Shown in pieces: positions 6,835-15,615 of a stretch of 64,000 nucleotides of DNA. A program made the translations under genes and the position numbers. Position 1 is the first letter of the stretch; each line of letters opens with the position of its first letter. Source of the stretch: Flavobacteriales bacterium (GTDB lineage Bacteria; Bacteroidota; Bacteroidia; Flavobacteriales_F; PHOS-HE28); the NCBI GenBank assembly GCA_016715995.1, contig JADJXF010000017.1, forward strand, positions 155,993-219,992. The letters are read 5' to 3'. The notes below the pieces were generated by a model, which had not been told where the DNA came from, did not search any database, and saw nothing but the letters and a program-made list of their open reading frames with translations.

Positions 6835-9073
6835 GGCAGGCGAGTTGCCCATACAGTCCCCCGCAGGCCCCAAGCCTCCGGTGATCGACCTCGCGGCCGA
6901 GCGGGCCGAGATTCTGCGCCGTTACCGCACCCTGCTGCGCGCCATCAAGGGTCAGCGCACCGCAGAGGACACCCGCATGATCCGCAAGGCCTTCAACATT
7001 GCGGTGGAGGCGCACAAGGACCAGCGGCGGAAGACCGGTGAGCCGTACATCTACCACCCCATCGCCGTGGCGCGCATCTGCGCAGAGGAGATCGGCTTGG
7101 GTAACACCAGCGTCGTGGCTGCGCTCCTGCATGACACGGTGGAGGACACCGATCTCACGCTAGAGGACGTGAAGGACCTGTTCGGTCCCACGGTCGCCAC
7201 CATCATCGATGGGCTCACCAAGATCAGCGGGCTGCAATTCGCCACCGACAGCATCCAGGCGGAGAACTTCCGCAAGGTGCTGCTCACGCTGGCGCAGGAC
7301 GTGCGCGTGATCCTCGTGAAGCTGGCCGACCGCCTCCACAACATGCGCACGCTGGACAGCATGGCGCGTGACAAGCAGCTGAAGATCGCCAGCGAGACCC
7401 TCTTCCTCTACGCGCCGCTCGCCCACCGCTTGGGCCTTTACAATATCAAGAGCGAACTGGAGGACCATGCCCTGCGCTTCAAAGAGCCGGAGATCTACCA
7501 CGAGATCAGCCAGAAGCTGAAGAAGGGAGAGGCCGTGCGCAAGCGCTTCATCAGCCGCTTCGTCCTGCCCATCAAGCAAGCGCTCGACCGCGAGCAGTTC
7601 AGCTACGAGATCAAGGGCCGACCCAAGAGCGTGCACAGCATCTACAACAAGATGCTGAAGAAGCACGTGAGCTTCGAGGAGGTCTATGATGTCTTCGCCA
7701 TCCGCATCATCATCGATTCCAAGCAGGAACTGGAGAAGGCCGACTGCTGGAAGGTCTACAGCATCGTCACGGACTACTACCAGCCGAACCCGGACCGCCT
7801 GCGCGACTGGATCGACCTGCCCAGGCCAACGGCTACGAGCCTGCACCACGGTGATGAGCCCCGGCGGTCGCTGGGTAGAAGTGCAGATCGCAGCCGCCGC
7901 ATGGATGAGGTGGCCGAGATGGGCCTGGCCGCGCACTACCGGTACAAGGACGACCAGGAGCACGCCTCGGCGCTCGATGCCTGGCTCAACCACATCCGCG
8001 AGGTGCTCGACGACCCCGGCACCGATGCCCTCGATTTCGTCAACGACTTCAAGCTGAATCTCTTCAGCGACGAGATCGTGGTCTTCACCCCGACGGGCGA
8101 GATGCGCAGCCTGCCCGCCGGGAGCACCGCGCTCGATTTCGCCTTCGACATCCACACCCAGATCGGTCGGCAATGCATCGGCGCGAAGGTGAACCACAAG
8201 CTGGTGCCCCTGAGCCACGCCCTCAAGGGCGGCGACCAGATCGAGATCATCACCAGCAAGAAGCAGCAGCCCAAGGATGACTGGCTCGGTTTCGTGAAGA
8301 CCGCCAAGGCCCGGCACCGCATCAAGCAGAGCCTCCGCGACCAGAAGAAGAAATTGGCCGTGGTGGGCCGTGAGCAGCTGCAGCGCATGCTCCGCAAGTG
8401 GGGCGCCAAGATCGACGCCACGAACATCAACACCCTCATCGAGCGCTACGGCTCCCGCTCGGCGATGGACCTATACTACCAGGTGGCGCGCGGCAAGCAC
8501 GTGCTGGAGAAGACCGAGGGCGTGCAGGTGCGCAACGGCCGCCTGCACCTGCCCAAGGTGGAGCGCAAGCCCGATGAGCGCAGCCTGGAGGAGGTGGTGG
8601 CCGAGATCCGCGGCGCAACACCGGGGGCGCTGCTCATCGGCGACGACCTGCAGAAGATCGACTACCAGCTCAGCCCCTGCTGCAACCCCATCGCCGGCGA
8701 CGACGTGTTCGGCTTCATCACCGTGGGCGAAGGCATCAGGATCCACCGCGTGAACTGCCCGAATGCCGTGCAGCTCATGAGCAACTTCGCCTACCGCATC
8801 GTGAAGGCCCGCTGGAAGGGCAAGGAGACCGTGGAGTTCCTGGCGGGCATCAAGTTCAGCGGCATCGACGATGTGGGCCTGGTGAACAAGATCACCACCA
8901 TCATCAGCCACGAGCACAACGTGAACATGCGCGCCATCAGCTTCGAGAGCCACGACGGCATCTTCGAGGGCAAGGTGATGGCCTACGTGCACGACACCGA
9001 CCACCTCAACGCGCTCATCGAGAAGCTGCGGCGGGTGCGCGGCGTGCGCAACGTGGAGCGCGTGGATCAGTGA
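6827..9073 (+). CDS. rel: RelA/SpoT-type (p)ppGpp synthetase/hydrolase, with a damaged synthetase segment
   Basis: 748 residues as read. Domains in order: HD hydrolase (LLHDTVEDT near residue 104), synthetase (GRPKSVHSIYNKM near 266), TGS (VVFTPTGEMRSLPAG), a zinc-finger-like part (SPCCNPIAGDDVFGFI) and a C-terminal ACT domain. This is the long bifunctional class controlling the stringent response. Between 7821 and 7893 (residues about 332-356) the protein is not homologous to the family: WIDLPRPTATSLHHGDEP replaces the expected ANGYESLHTTVMSPGGR-type stretch, while that very sequence (TTVMSPGGRWVEVQI) is readable in another frame. Four small losses (1+2+2+1 bases, net two codons) explain it, so the catalytic EVQIR region may be intact in the organism. 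Start overlaps hepT. Confidence 0.9.
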   Translation: MDKAGELPIQSPAGPKPPVIDLAAERAEILRRYRTLLRAIKGQRTAEDTRMIRKAFNIAVEAHKDQRRKTGEPYIYHPIAVARICAEEIGLGNTSVVAALLHDTVEDTDLTLEDVKDLFGPTVATIIDGLTKISGLQFATDSIQAENFRKVLLTLAQDVRVILVKLADRLHNMRTLDSMARDKQLKIASETLFLYAPLAHRLGLYNIKSELEDHALRFKEPEIYHEISQKLKKGEAVRKRFISRFVLPIKQALDREQFSYEIKGRPKSVHSIYNKMLKKHVSFEEVYDVFAIRIIIDSKQELEKADCWKVYSIVTDYYQPNPDRLRDWIDLPRPTATSLHHGDEPRRSLGRSADRSRRMDEVAEMGLAAHYRYKDDQEHASALDAWLNHIREVLDDPGTDALDFVNDFKLNLFSDEIVVFTPTGEMRSLPAGSTALDFAFDIHTQIGRQCIGAKVNHKLVPLSHALKGGDQIEIITSKKQQPKDDWLGFVKTAKARHRIKQSLRDQKKKLAVVGREQLQRMLRKWGAKIDATNINTLIERYGSRSAMDLYYQVARGKHVLEKTEGVQVRNGRLHLPKVERKPDERSLEEVVAEIRGATPGALLIGDDLQKIDYQLSPCCNPIAGDDVFGFITVGEGIRIHRVNCPNAVQLMSNFAYRIVKARWKGKETVEFLAGIKFSGIDDVGLVNKITTIISHEHNVNMRAISFESHDGIFEGKVMAYVHDTDHLNALIEKLRRVRGVRNVERVDQ

Positions 9074-9099
9074 CGCCGGTGCCATCCGCAGTGGCCGCC

Positions 9100-9107
9100 T
9101 ATCTTCG
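9100..9107 (+). promoter_or_regulatory. Putative -7 box of the tRNA-Arg promoter
   Basis: TATCTTCG ends 9 bases before the 5' end of the tRNA, the expected spacing for a -7 element. This is the clearest of several TAnnTTCG boxes in the window, because a tRNA 5' end fixes the transcript start closely. Confidence 0.5.
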
Positions 9108-9116
9108 CGGCGCATT

Positions 9117-9190
9117 GGCCCCGTAGTTCAATTGGATAGAATGACAGATTCCGGTTCTGTTGGTTGGGGGTTCGAATCCCTCCGGGGTCA
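9117..9190 (+). tRNA. tRNA-Arg (anticodon CCG)
   Basis: 74 bases fold into a cloverleaf: acceptor stem GGCCCCG with CGGGGTC, D arm around AGTTCAATTGGATAGA, anticodon stem ACAGA/TCTGT with loop TTCCGGT (anticodon CCG at 9151-9153), and T arm GGGGGTTCGAATCCCTC. Discriminator base A at 9190; CCA is not encoded. It would read the CGG codon, useful in this GC-rich genome. Confidence 0.95.
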
Positions 9191-9194
9191 CTGA

Positions 9195-9218
9195 GCGGCC
9201 CGCCCTGCGGCGGGCCGC
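9195..9218 (+). terminator. Strong hairpin after tRNA-Arg
   Basis: GCGGCCCGCC, loop CTGC, GGCGGGCCGC: a perfect 10-bp GC-rich stem starting 4 bases after the tRNA. Only two T follow, so termination by the intrinsic mechanism is uncertain; it may instead guide 3' end processing. Confidence 0.5.
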
Positions 9219-9233
9219 TTCCACTTCCGGCAC

Positions 9234-9599
9234 ATGCGCATCGACAAATTCCTCTGGTGCGTGCGGCTCTTCAAGACCCGCAGCCTTGCCACCGATGCCG
9301 TGCGGCGCGAGCAGGTGCAGGTGAACGGCCGTTCGGGGAAGCCGTCGATGGAAGTGAAGCCGGGCGATTTCATCGCCTTGCGCGAACCGCCCATCTGGCG
9401 GAGCTGGGAGATCACGGCGATACCGGCCTCGCGCGTGGGCGCCAAGCTGGTTCCGGGCCTCATCACGGAACGCACCTCCTTCGCCGACCTGGAGAAGCTC
9501 GAAGTGGCCCGCATGGCGAAGGCGCAGCATCAATCACCGGGGGAAGGCCGGCCCACGAAGCGCGATCGGCGGGACATGGAGCGGTTCCAACCCGATTAG
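9234..9599 (+). CDS. hslR: S4-domain RNA-binding protein, Hsp15-like
   Basis: A 121-residue protein with an N-terminal S4 RNA-binding domain (MRIDKFLWCVRLFKTRSLAT, then QVQVNGRSGKPS and KPGDFIALR) and a basic C-terminal tail. Hsp15 family members bind stalled 50S subunits carrying peptidyl-tRNA and aid their recycling. Length and the RIDKFLW start are typical. It sits alone after the tRNA hairpin. Confidence 0.85.
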   Translation: MRIDKFLWCVRLFKTRSLATDAVRREQVQVNGRSGKPSMEVKPGDFIALREPPIWRSWEITAIPASRVGAKLVPGLITERTSFADLEKLEVARMAKAQHQSPGEGRPTKRDRRDMERFQPD

Positions 9600-9708
9600 C
9601 CGTTCGTCCCGACGTGAACCGCTCACCCCTTTGCTTAACGTTCTTTCAAAGGTGTTAACAGCGCACGGCATGATGGGCGGATAGCTTCACCCACCAAATC
9701 CAACGGCC

Positions 9709-11214
9709 ATGACCATCCCGTTCCTGTTCATCCCACTGGCAGCGGTATTCCAGAGCGGCCAGCAAGACCCGGTGACGCCCGCCCCCGACCGGAAGGTGCG
9801 CATCGAGATCGTCACCACCGAGAATGGCGAGACCAAACGCGTGACCAAGGAGTTCGATGCCAACGACGACGCGCAAGTGCAGGATGCGCTGCGCGAGCTC
9901 GGCGTGCTCAACCACATGAAGCTGGGTTCAGGTGAGCGCGACCTTACGATTGACATTCGTGGCTTCGGCGAAGGAGATGATGCGGACCTCTTCATGCGCA
10001 TGGCCCCGCTTGCGCCGGCCCCGCCGTTGCCGCCAGGAGCGCCCATGGCCTTCGTCGGCGAGCCCACGGCCTACCTGGGTGTGAGCACGCGCAACCTTAG
10101 CAAAGAAGACGGCAAGGAAGGCAAGCTTTCAGTGTCACAGGGAGCCGTCATCTTAGAGGTCACGGAGGGAAGCCCGGCCGAGAAGCTCGGGCTCAGGGTG
10201 GACGACATCATCACCGAAGTGGACGGCAAGGCCGTGGACGGCCCCGGGCATCTCGCGGAACTCATCCAAACGCACAAACCGAAGGACGAGGTGAAGCTGA
10301 GCTGGCTGCGTGATGGCAAGGCCATGAAGGGCAGCGTGGAACTCGGCGAACGAAAAGGATTCTCGTACGCCTACAGCTTCGATGGAAGCGATTTGGAGGA
10401 ACTCAAGGAATTGGAGAAGCTCGAAGGCATCGGGGAATGGAAGAGCGAGAAGCGCGCCTTCTTGGGAGTAACGCCGGGGGAAGAGGAGGACGAAGGACCA
10501 GGCGTGACCATCGGCAGTGTTGAACGAGGCAGCGCCGCGGAACAGATGGGCTTGAAGGCCGGCGATCGCATCACCGCGATCAATGGCAGCGCCGTCGCCG
10601 ACTTCGATGCGCTGGCGGAGCTCGTCCGCAGCATGAAGCCCGGTGATGAGGTGAGCGTCGATGCGCGACGCGATGGCGCTTCGTTATCCCTGAAAGGGAC
10701 ATTGGGTGAGCGGAAATCGCACTTCTACTTCAAGGGACCGGAAGGCATGGAAGGCTTCAAGTGGGAAGGCTTGGATCCATCGACCCGGCAGGAGATCCGC
10801 GTTGAGATGGATCAACTGCGCAAGGAGATGGATGAGCTGCGCCGCGAGATGGGCAAGGAAATCCGCCGTGAGGTGCGCGTGCGCGTGGAGGCCCGCAAGC
10901 TCAGCGATGACGAAAAGGCCTTGCTGCGTGACAAAGGCGTTGCGGTGGACCGGGAGCTGAAACTGGATGGCCTCCAGGCCTTCCCCAATCCGAGCAACGG
11001 ATTCTACCGCATCCAGTTCGACATGCCGGAGCGCGGCGACCTCATGGTGGACGTTCACAACGCCAAGGGCGAACGCGTGTACCAGGAGAAGATCGTGGGC
11101 TTCAAGGGCCGATACGAACGAACGCTTGACCTGAGCGATCAGGCCACCGGCAGTTACTTCCTGGTGATCACGCAGGGCGAAAAGACAGCCACGGTGAAGT
11201 TGGTGAAGGAGTGA
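9709..11214 (+). CDS. Exported two-PDZ protein with T9SS sorting domain
   Basis: 501 residues. A short signal segment (MTIPFLFIPLAAVFQSG) is followed by two PDZ domains, about residues 120-215 (YLGVSTRNL, SPAEKLGLRVDDII) and 245-330 (FLGVTPGE, SAAEQMGLKAGDRI). A charged coiled coil covers about 355-400 (repeated MDELRREM-type heptads). The C-terminal 80 residues are a Por-secretion-type sorting domain (AFPNPSNGFYRIQF, GSYFLVITQGEKTATVKLVK). No protease domain is present, so it is not HtrA; a scaffold or binding role at the surface is inferred. Confidence 0.8.
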   Translation: MTIPFLFIPLAAVFQSGQQDPVTPAPDRKVRIEIVTTENGETKRVTKEFDANDDAQVQDALRELGVLNHMKLGSGERDLTIDIRGFGEGDDADLFMRMAPLAPAPPLPPGAPMAFVGEPTAYLGVSTRNLSKEDGKEGKLSVSQGAVILEVTEGSPAEKLGLRVDDIITEVDGKAVDGPGHLAELIQTHKPKDEVKLSWLRDGKAMKGSVELGERKGFSYAYSFDGSDLEELKELEKLEGIGEWKSEKRAFLGVTPGEEEDEGPGVTIGSVERGSAAEQMGLKAGDRITAINGSAVADFDALAELVRSMKPGDEVSVDARRDGASLSLKGTLGERKSHFYFKGPEGMEGFKWEGLDPSTRQEIRVEMDQLRKEMDELRREMGKEIRREVRVRVEARKLSDDEKALLRDKGVAVDRELKLDGLQAFPNPSNGFYRIQFDMPERGDLMVDVHNAKGERVYQEKIVGFKGRYERTLDLSDQATGSYFLVITQGEKTATVKLVKE

Positions 11215-11231
11215 GGTCCACGGACGCTCAC

Positions 11232-11261
11232 GGGAAGGGCCGCAAGCCCCTTCCCTATTTT
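11232..11261 (+). terminator. Intrinsic terminator after the PDZ/T9SS gene
   Basis: GGGAAGGG (11232-11239), loop of 8, CCCTTCCC (11248-11255), then TATTTT. It lies 18 bases after the stop at 11214 and just before the next gene start at 11268. Confidence 0.65.
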
Positions 11262-11267
11262 CACCCC

Positions 11268-11648
11268 ATGAACACGCTCCTCAAACTGCTCCTTGGCACC
11301 ATCGCGGTGCTCGTCGCCGACTTGCTGCTGCGCGGCGTATCGCTCGGCGACATGGACACCTTGGATGGCGTGCTGACCGCGGTGCTCACCGCAGCGGTGC
11401 TGGCCTTGCTCAACTCCTTCCTCAAGCCGATCCTCATCCTCTTCACGCTGCCCATCACCCTGCTCAGCCTTGGGCTCTTCCTGCTCGTGATCAACGCCGG
11501 GCTGGTGATGCTCGCCGACAGCATTGTGCCCGGTTTCACCATCGAAGCGCCGCGCTTCTGGTGGGCGCTAGGCTTCAGCCTCGTGCTATCCGTGGTGCAA
11601 GGCCTATTGCAGGGCATGGACCGCAAGGATGAACGGCAAGGGCAGTGA
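11268..11648 (+). CDS. Phage-holin family (DUF360/YvlD-like) membrane protein
   Basis: A 126-residue protein with about four membrane helices covering most of its length. The segment LLNSFLKPILILFTLPITLLSLGLF (only part quoted: NSFLKPILILFTLPIT) is the signature of the YvlD/holin-4 superfamily. Start at 11268 chosen because upstream codons cross the terminator hairpin. Function in non-phage bacteria is unclear; despite the family name there is no phage context. Confidence 0.8.
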   Translation: MNTLLKLLLGTIAVLVADLLLRGVSLGDMDTLDGVLTAVLTAAVLALLNSFLKPILILFTLPITLLSLGLFLLVINAGLVMLADSIVPGFTIEAPRFWWALGFSLVLSVVQGLLQGMDRKDERQGQ

Positions 11649-11689
11649 ACGCCGCGATTCCGCGCGTTGCGATTCTTCCGGGTCAGTCG

Positions 11690-12381
11690 TCAATTGTCCC
11701 CGTCCAGCAGGCGACCCAGTCCGCCGAGGATGCTGCCCTCCTCCTTGCCTTTGCCACCCGCGCGCGGCGCGGCGGCGATGATGTTGTCGGCCAGCCTGCT
11801 GAAGGGCAATGATTGGATCCATACGTGGCCGGGGCCGCGCAACTGAGCGAAGAAGAGGCCCTCCCCACCGAAGAGCGTGTTCTTGATGCCGCCCACGAAC
11901 TGGATGTCGTAATCAATGGTCTGGGTCATGGCCACCAGGCAGCCGGTGTCCACGCGCAGGGTCTCACCCATCTGCAGGTCACGCTGTATCGTGGTGCCAC
12001 CGGCATGGAGGTAGACCTGGCCATCGCCTTCGAGCTTCTGCATGATGAATCCTTCGCCACCGAAGAGGCCCGCCCCGAGCTTCTTCTGGAACGCGATGCC
12101 GATGCTCACGCCCTTGGCCGCTGGCTCTGGTTGGTGTAGGTGGTCATGAAGAGGCTCTCGCCGGTGAGCACGCGCTTGCCAGCGCTGAGCATCTTGTCCA
12201 TAAAGCCTTGCGGCTGGCCACGCCCATCGCCGAAGATGGTCTGCATGGCGATGCCCTCATCCATCATCATCATCGTACCGGCCTCGGCGACGACGGTCTC
12301 GCCGGGATCGAGCGTGATCTCCACGCATTGCATGTCATCACCGACGATGCGGTGGTCGAGTTCATGGGCTTGGCGGGTCAT
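11690..12381 (-). pseudogene. AIM24/TIGR00266 family protein, internal deletion and frameshift
   Basis: The N-terminal part (12381 to about 12110) reads GDDMQCVEITLDPGETVVAEAG and LTGESLFMTTYTNQSQ; the C-terminal part (about 12118 to 11690) reads VSIGIAFQKKLGAGLFGGEGFIMQKL and so on (quoted in part), both hallmarks of the AIM24-like family of unknown function. About 35-40 residues that family members have between these blocks are missing and the frame changes at the junction near 12110-12120. Either a real deletion or an assembly collapse; the rest is well conserved. Confidence 0.7.
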
Positions 12382-12498
12382 GGCGCAACGGTTGAAGGCG
12401 CGAAACTAGATCGGTGCTTCGCCAAGCCTCCTCCGTTTGCAGAGGCCGGCGACCGCTCATCGAAAGCGATCGCAGGCAACGTGAAGAGGTGGCCGGGA

Positions 12499-13234
12499 TC
12501 ACTCGGGCTCAGCGCTCCCCCCTCTCACTACCACCCGGTATCGCAGCAGCACATCAGTCAATTGGGCGTTGCTCCCGGCTGTTCGGGCATCGCGTAGCGG
12601 CTCGGATCCGCTCCATCCGTGGGAAACGGCTGGCGATGGCGGCAATGGAAGATCGAAGGCCAGCCAGGTGTGCTCCTCGATGTGGAAGCTGAGAATGCGC
12701 ACGGACGATCGGCTGTGCAAGGGCGCAAGCGCGGGAACGATGAGCTTGCCATCCTCCTCGCGGAATCGCGCGGTGTCAATTTCCAAGGAGTGATTGTCCT
12801 TGTCGCCGGCATACAGGCTCATGCGGATCTGCCCGGCCTCTCGCGAACGGGGCGTGATACGCGCCAGTGGCACCATGACCTCCACTTCCACGGCGAGGCC
12901 ATCTCCCATCGCCGTTGGCGGACGCGGGATGCTGAGCAGGCTGAGACCAGAGATGCCAAAGAGCGCAACCTGACCGAGCAGCACCGAGATGCCCGCCGCC
13001 TTCCAGAACTGCGCCCACTCCACCGCTCCGGCGAGCTTGGTCCCCAGAAGGCCCAGCAGGAAACCGCCAACGAAGCCCGCCGGGATGAAGAGGAAGACGA
13101 TCGCGCCAGCCGCGTTTGCCCTCGAAGTCGCTCACGCCATGCAAGCCCGTGACCTTTTCGGCCACCGGTGCCGTGACGATGGCTGTTATGACGGCCGTGA
13201 GCAGCGCGACGACGAAGGCGATCTTCCAGGACAT
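12499..13234 (-). pseudogene. Membrane protein of unknown function, one frameshift
   Basis: Reads from MSWKIAFVVALLTAVITAIV at 13234 to a stop at 12499 if one base is restored near 13106-13112. Before the shift: a helix and SDFEGKR; after it, in the next frame: GAIVFLFIPAGFVGGFLLG, a third helix near 12970 (ISVLLGQVALFGISGLSLL), then a soluble C-terminal domain of about 150 residues with beta-rich character (VEVEVMVPLARITPRSREAG). About 245 residues when joined. The family is not recognised. The missing base probably sits in the GCGGC context. Confidence 0.55.
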
Positions 13235-13272
13235 GGTTGGCGTGGGCCGGTGAAGATCGCCATCTTCGGCAC

Positions 13273-13578
13273 ATGCGTCAGTGGATGCGCATGCAGAAGA
13301 TGCCTAACGTCACCATCACCGAAGAAGGCCGATCGGGTTCCGTGTCCTATGAATCGGAAGGAGGCCGCATCACCGGCTGGTGGGAGTTCGCCGGGGGCGA
13401 TGCCGTCGCCATCGTGAGCATGGGCAGCGCCAGCGAGTGGAGGCATGGCCATCCGTGGGCGGTGGAGCAGCGCGCAGGGATCCTCAAGTTCGTGGGCGAT
13501 GAGGTGGTGCGGCAGAAAGCGAGCAGCTGCAAGGCAGTGATCGATGAGGAGGGCGGCTGGATCACCATCAAGCACTAG
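13273..13578 (+). CDS. Small hypothetical protein
   Basis: About 101 residues with GWWEFAGGDAVAIVSMGSAS and a Trp/Gly-rich C-terminus (DEEGGWITIKH). No signal peptide or membrane helix and no family recognised. In-frame ATGs at 13273, 13285, 13291 and 13300 are all possible starts; 13273 is used because a CATCTTCG box (13261-13268) lies just before it. It is 7 bases upstream of the PA2928-like gene, so the two may be co-transcribed. Confidence 0.5.
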   Translation: MRQWMRMQKMPNVTITEEGRSGSVSYESEGGRITGWWEFAGGDAVAIVSMGSASEWRHGHPWAVEQRAGILKFVGDEVVRQKASSCKAVIDEEGGWITIKH

Positions 13579-13585
13579 CCCCCCA

Positions 13586-14650
13586 ATGAGCACCGCATCG
13601 GACCCGAACGAGATCGCAGCAGCTTGGTACACGCGGTACCGCAGCATGCGCGTGAAGCTCGCCCTTCTCGTGGGCGCGCTCGCGCTGATTTTCGTTGGCA
13701 TGGTCTGGTTGAAGGACAAGCTCCTCACCATCGATCCCGGCAAGGGCACGCCCATCGGCTACGCGGTGCGCACCGATCATCACATCGCCGTGCTGATCCA
13801 AACGCTCGAAGCCTACGTACCCTCACCGAATCGCGACCACAGCAAGAACACCTACACCATCAGTCTCTTCATCGTGCCACTCGATGGCGGAAAGCCGAAG
13901 CTGGTGCCAATCAAGGAGGGGCTCTCCCCCAACAACTACAGCTTGGCCAAGGTGATTGGCAGCGATGGCCGCGCGCTCTGGTACGACGTGTCGGGCACCG
14001 GCGCCGTGGACCTGAAGACCTTCAAGCTGCTGCGGCCCGCTGAGCTGCGTGACCCGCCTGACCCGAAACGCACCAGCGCGCTGCCCTTCGGCCCGAAGGT
14101 GGAGCATCACCTGGCCGCGGGCCTGTTCACCTCACCAACCTCGTGGCTCGGGCTTCATTCCACGGATGAAGCCGCGCGCGACCTGAAGCCTGGCTTTTCC
14201 CTGAAGCGCGTGCGTGATGCGGAAAGCGCGAAGCAGCAGCGCCTCTTCCATCGCTGCGTGCTGAGCGCTGACTCGAACGCTCGGGGCCACCCCATTGTCT
14301 CCATGGAACCGCTAGGCGATGCCACCTATTTCAACGCGGCATTCCTCCGCATGCACGATGCTGCGGAACCCATCCGGCTCACCGATCCACTCGGCGCGCT
14401 CATGATCTTCACCTCCGAACCGGGCCTGAAAGGAACCACTGTGATGGCATGCGTGGACATGAATGGCAGTGTGCTATGGCGCACTGACACCGGCATCGAC
14501 CGCTTCGCGCTGCAGCAAATACTGCCGGGCCAGGAATCAACGGCCTTCTTGGGCACGCGTCCGCGCGAGGAGGGCAAAGTGCCAGAGCCGTTGCTGGTGA
14601 TCGTGGACCACGCAACCGGCGAAGCGCATACGGAGGCCTTGTGGAGATAG
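13586..14650 (+). CDS. Membrane-anchored PA2928-like protein
   Basis: 354 residues from the ATG at 13586. One N-terminal helix (about residues 23-42, LALLVGALALIFVGMVWL) anchors an extracytoplasmic beta-rich domain with propeller-like repeats (VIGSDGRALWYDVSGTGAV, VMACVDMNGSVLWRTDTGID). It resembles the PA2928 family, whose function is unknown; the match is by general pattern and not certain. The preceding small gene ends 7 bases upstream. Confidence 0.55.
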   Translation: MSTASDPNEIAAAWYTRYRSMRVKLALLVGALALIFVGMVWLKDKLLTIDPGKGTPIGYAVRTDHHIAVLIQTLEAYVPSPNRDHSKNTYTISLFIVPLDGGKPKLVPIKEGLSPNNYSLAKVIGSDGRALWYDVSGTGAVDLKTFKLLRPAELRDPPDPKRTSALPFGPKVEHHLAAGLFTSPTSWLGLHSTDEAARDLKPGFSLKRVRDAESAKQQRLFHRCVLSADSNARGHPIVSMEPLGDATYFNAAFLRMHDAAEPIRLTDPLGALMIFTSEPGLKGTTVMACVDMNGSVLWRTDTGIDRFALQQILPGQESTAFLGTRPREEGKVPEPLLVIVDHATGEAHTEALWR

Positions 14651-14744
14651 TGCACCGTTGGCCTGAGGAGTTGGAGCTTCTCTCGTTCGCGTCATTATGT
14701 TCGTCCTTCGGGTCCGTGCTTCAGGTACCGGCCCCGTGCCACGC

Positions 14745-15551
14745 ATGCAGGTGCAGATGCACATCCCCGCGAGCCTCGCGCCCTTGGTGCATGCCATCTG
14801 GGAGCAGCGTGCCGAGCATCCGTCCGACTGGACGATCCTGCCCTCCGGACGGGTGGAGCTGATCTTCAACCTGGGCCCGCGCATGGAGGACCTGAAAGGA
14901 AAACGCGTGGGCGGCGCCTTCAATCCAACCGAGCAGTTCTGCTTCCTCTCCGGTCTGCACACGCGCCCCCTGCGCATGTCGTTCCCGCGCTGCCACGTGA
15001 TGGGCGTGCAAATGGAGCCGCTGGCCGTGAAGGCGCTCTTCGGCATCCCTTGCGTGGAGGTGCGCGATTGGGCGGTGCGTGGCGAAGACGTGATGGACGA
15101 TATCGCCATGATTGAAGACCGCCTGCGCGGACCTGGTTCTTTCACCATGAAAGCGCATTGGCTCGAAGCGCATCTGCACGGGATCCTGCGCTCATCGCCT
15201 GAACTGGACGAAGCGCAGCGCATGCGCAGCGCAGTGGATGAAATGGTCCGGCTGTGCATGGCCGGTGAGGAGGTCCACCCTGCCGACTTCACCGGCTACT
15301 CGCGCATGCATACTCACCGGCTCTTCAACGCATGGACCGGACTGCCTCCTGGGGAGTTCCTGCGCCTGCGCCGCTTCATCAACGTCATGGGTCACGTGCA
15401 TACGGGCGAGGACGACCTCACCGCCGTGGCGCACCAGCATGGGTATTTCGATCAGGCGCATTTCAATCACCACTTCCAGCGCTTCGCAGGCATGTCACCC
15501 GGCCGATACCGGCGCGACCGATGGCTGCTTCCGGGCCAGTTGCTCTCGTGA
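14745..15551 (+). CDS. AraC-family transcriptional regulator
   Basis: 268 residues from the ATG at 14745. An N-terminal ligand-type domain (FNLGPRMEDLKGKRVGGAF, typical of DUF6597-type AraC proteins) precedes two helix-turn-helix units (about residues 165-260: MHTHRLFNAWTGLPPGEFLR, then DDLTAVAHQHGYFDQAHFNH and FAGMSPGRYR). An upstream ATG at 14697 overlaps a TATGTTCG box (14696-14703), which favours the later start. The signal sensed is unknown; the neighbouring 15616 gene is a possible target. Confidence 0.85.
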   Translation: MQVQMHIPASLAPLVHAIWEQRAEHPSDWTILPSGRVELIFNLGPRMEDLKGKRVGGAFNPTEQFCFLSGLHTRPLRMSFPRCHVMGVQMEPLAVKALFGIPCVEVRDWAVRGEDVMDDIAMIEDRLRGPGSFTMKAHWLEAHLHGILRSSPELDEAQRMRSAVDEMVRLCMAGEEVHPADFTGYSRMHTHRLFNAWTGLPPGEFLRLRRFINVMGHVHTGEDDLTAVAHQHGYFDQAHFNHHFQRFAGMSPGRYRRDRWLLPGQLLS

Positions 15552-15588
15552 TGTTACACCGGTACAAGGGAGGCTGCGGACGGCCCGA

Positions 15589-15596
15589 TACGTTTG
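15589..15596 (+). promoter_or_regulatory. Putative -7 box before the 15616 membrane gene
   Basis: TACGTTTG fits TAnnTTTG and ends 19 bases before the ATG at 15616. Confidence 0.4.
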
Positions 15597-15615
15597 CCGC
15601 ACATTACCAAACGGC

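Noticed and set aside
9709..11214. HtrA/DegP protease
   Set aside because: Two PDZ domains are present but no trypsin-like catalytic domain.
11268..11648. Prophage indicated by a holin-family gene
   Set aside because: This YvlD-like family is widespread in chromosomes and there are no other phage genes nearby.
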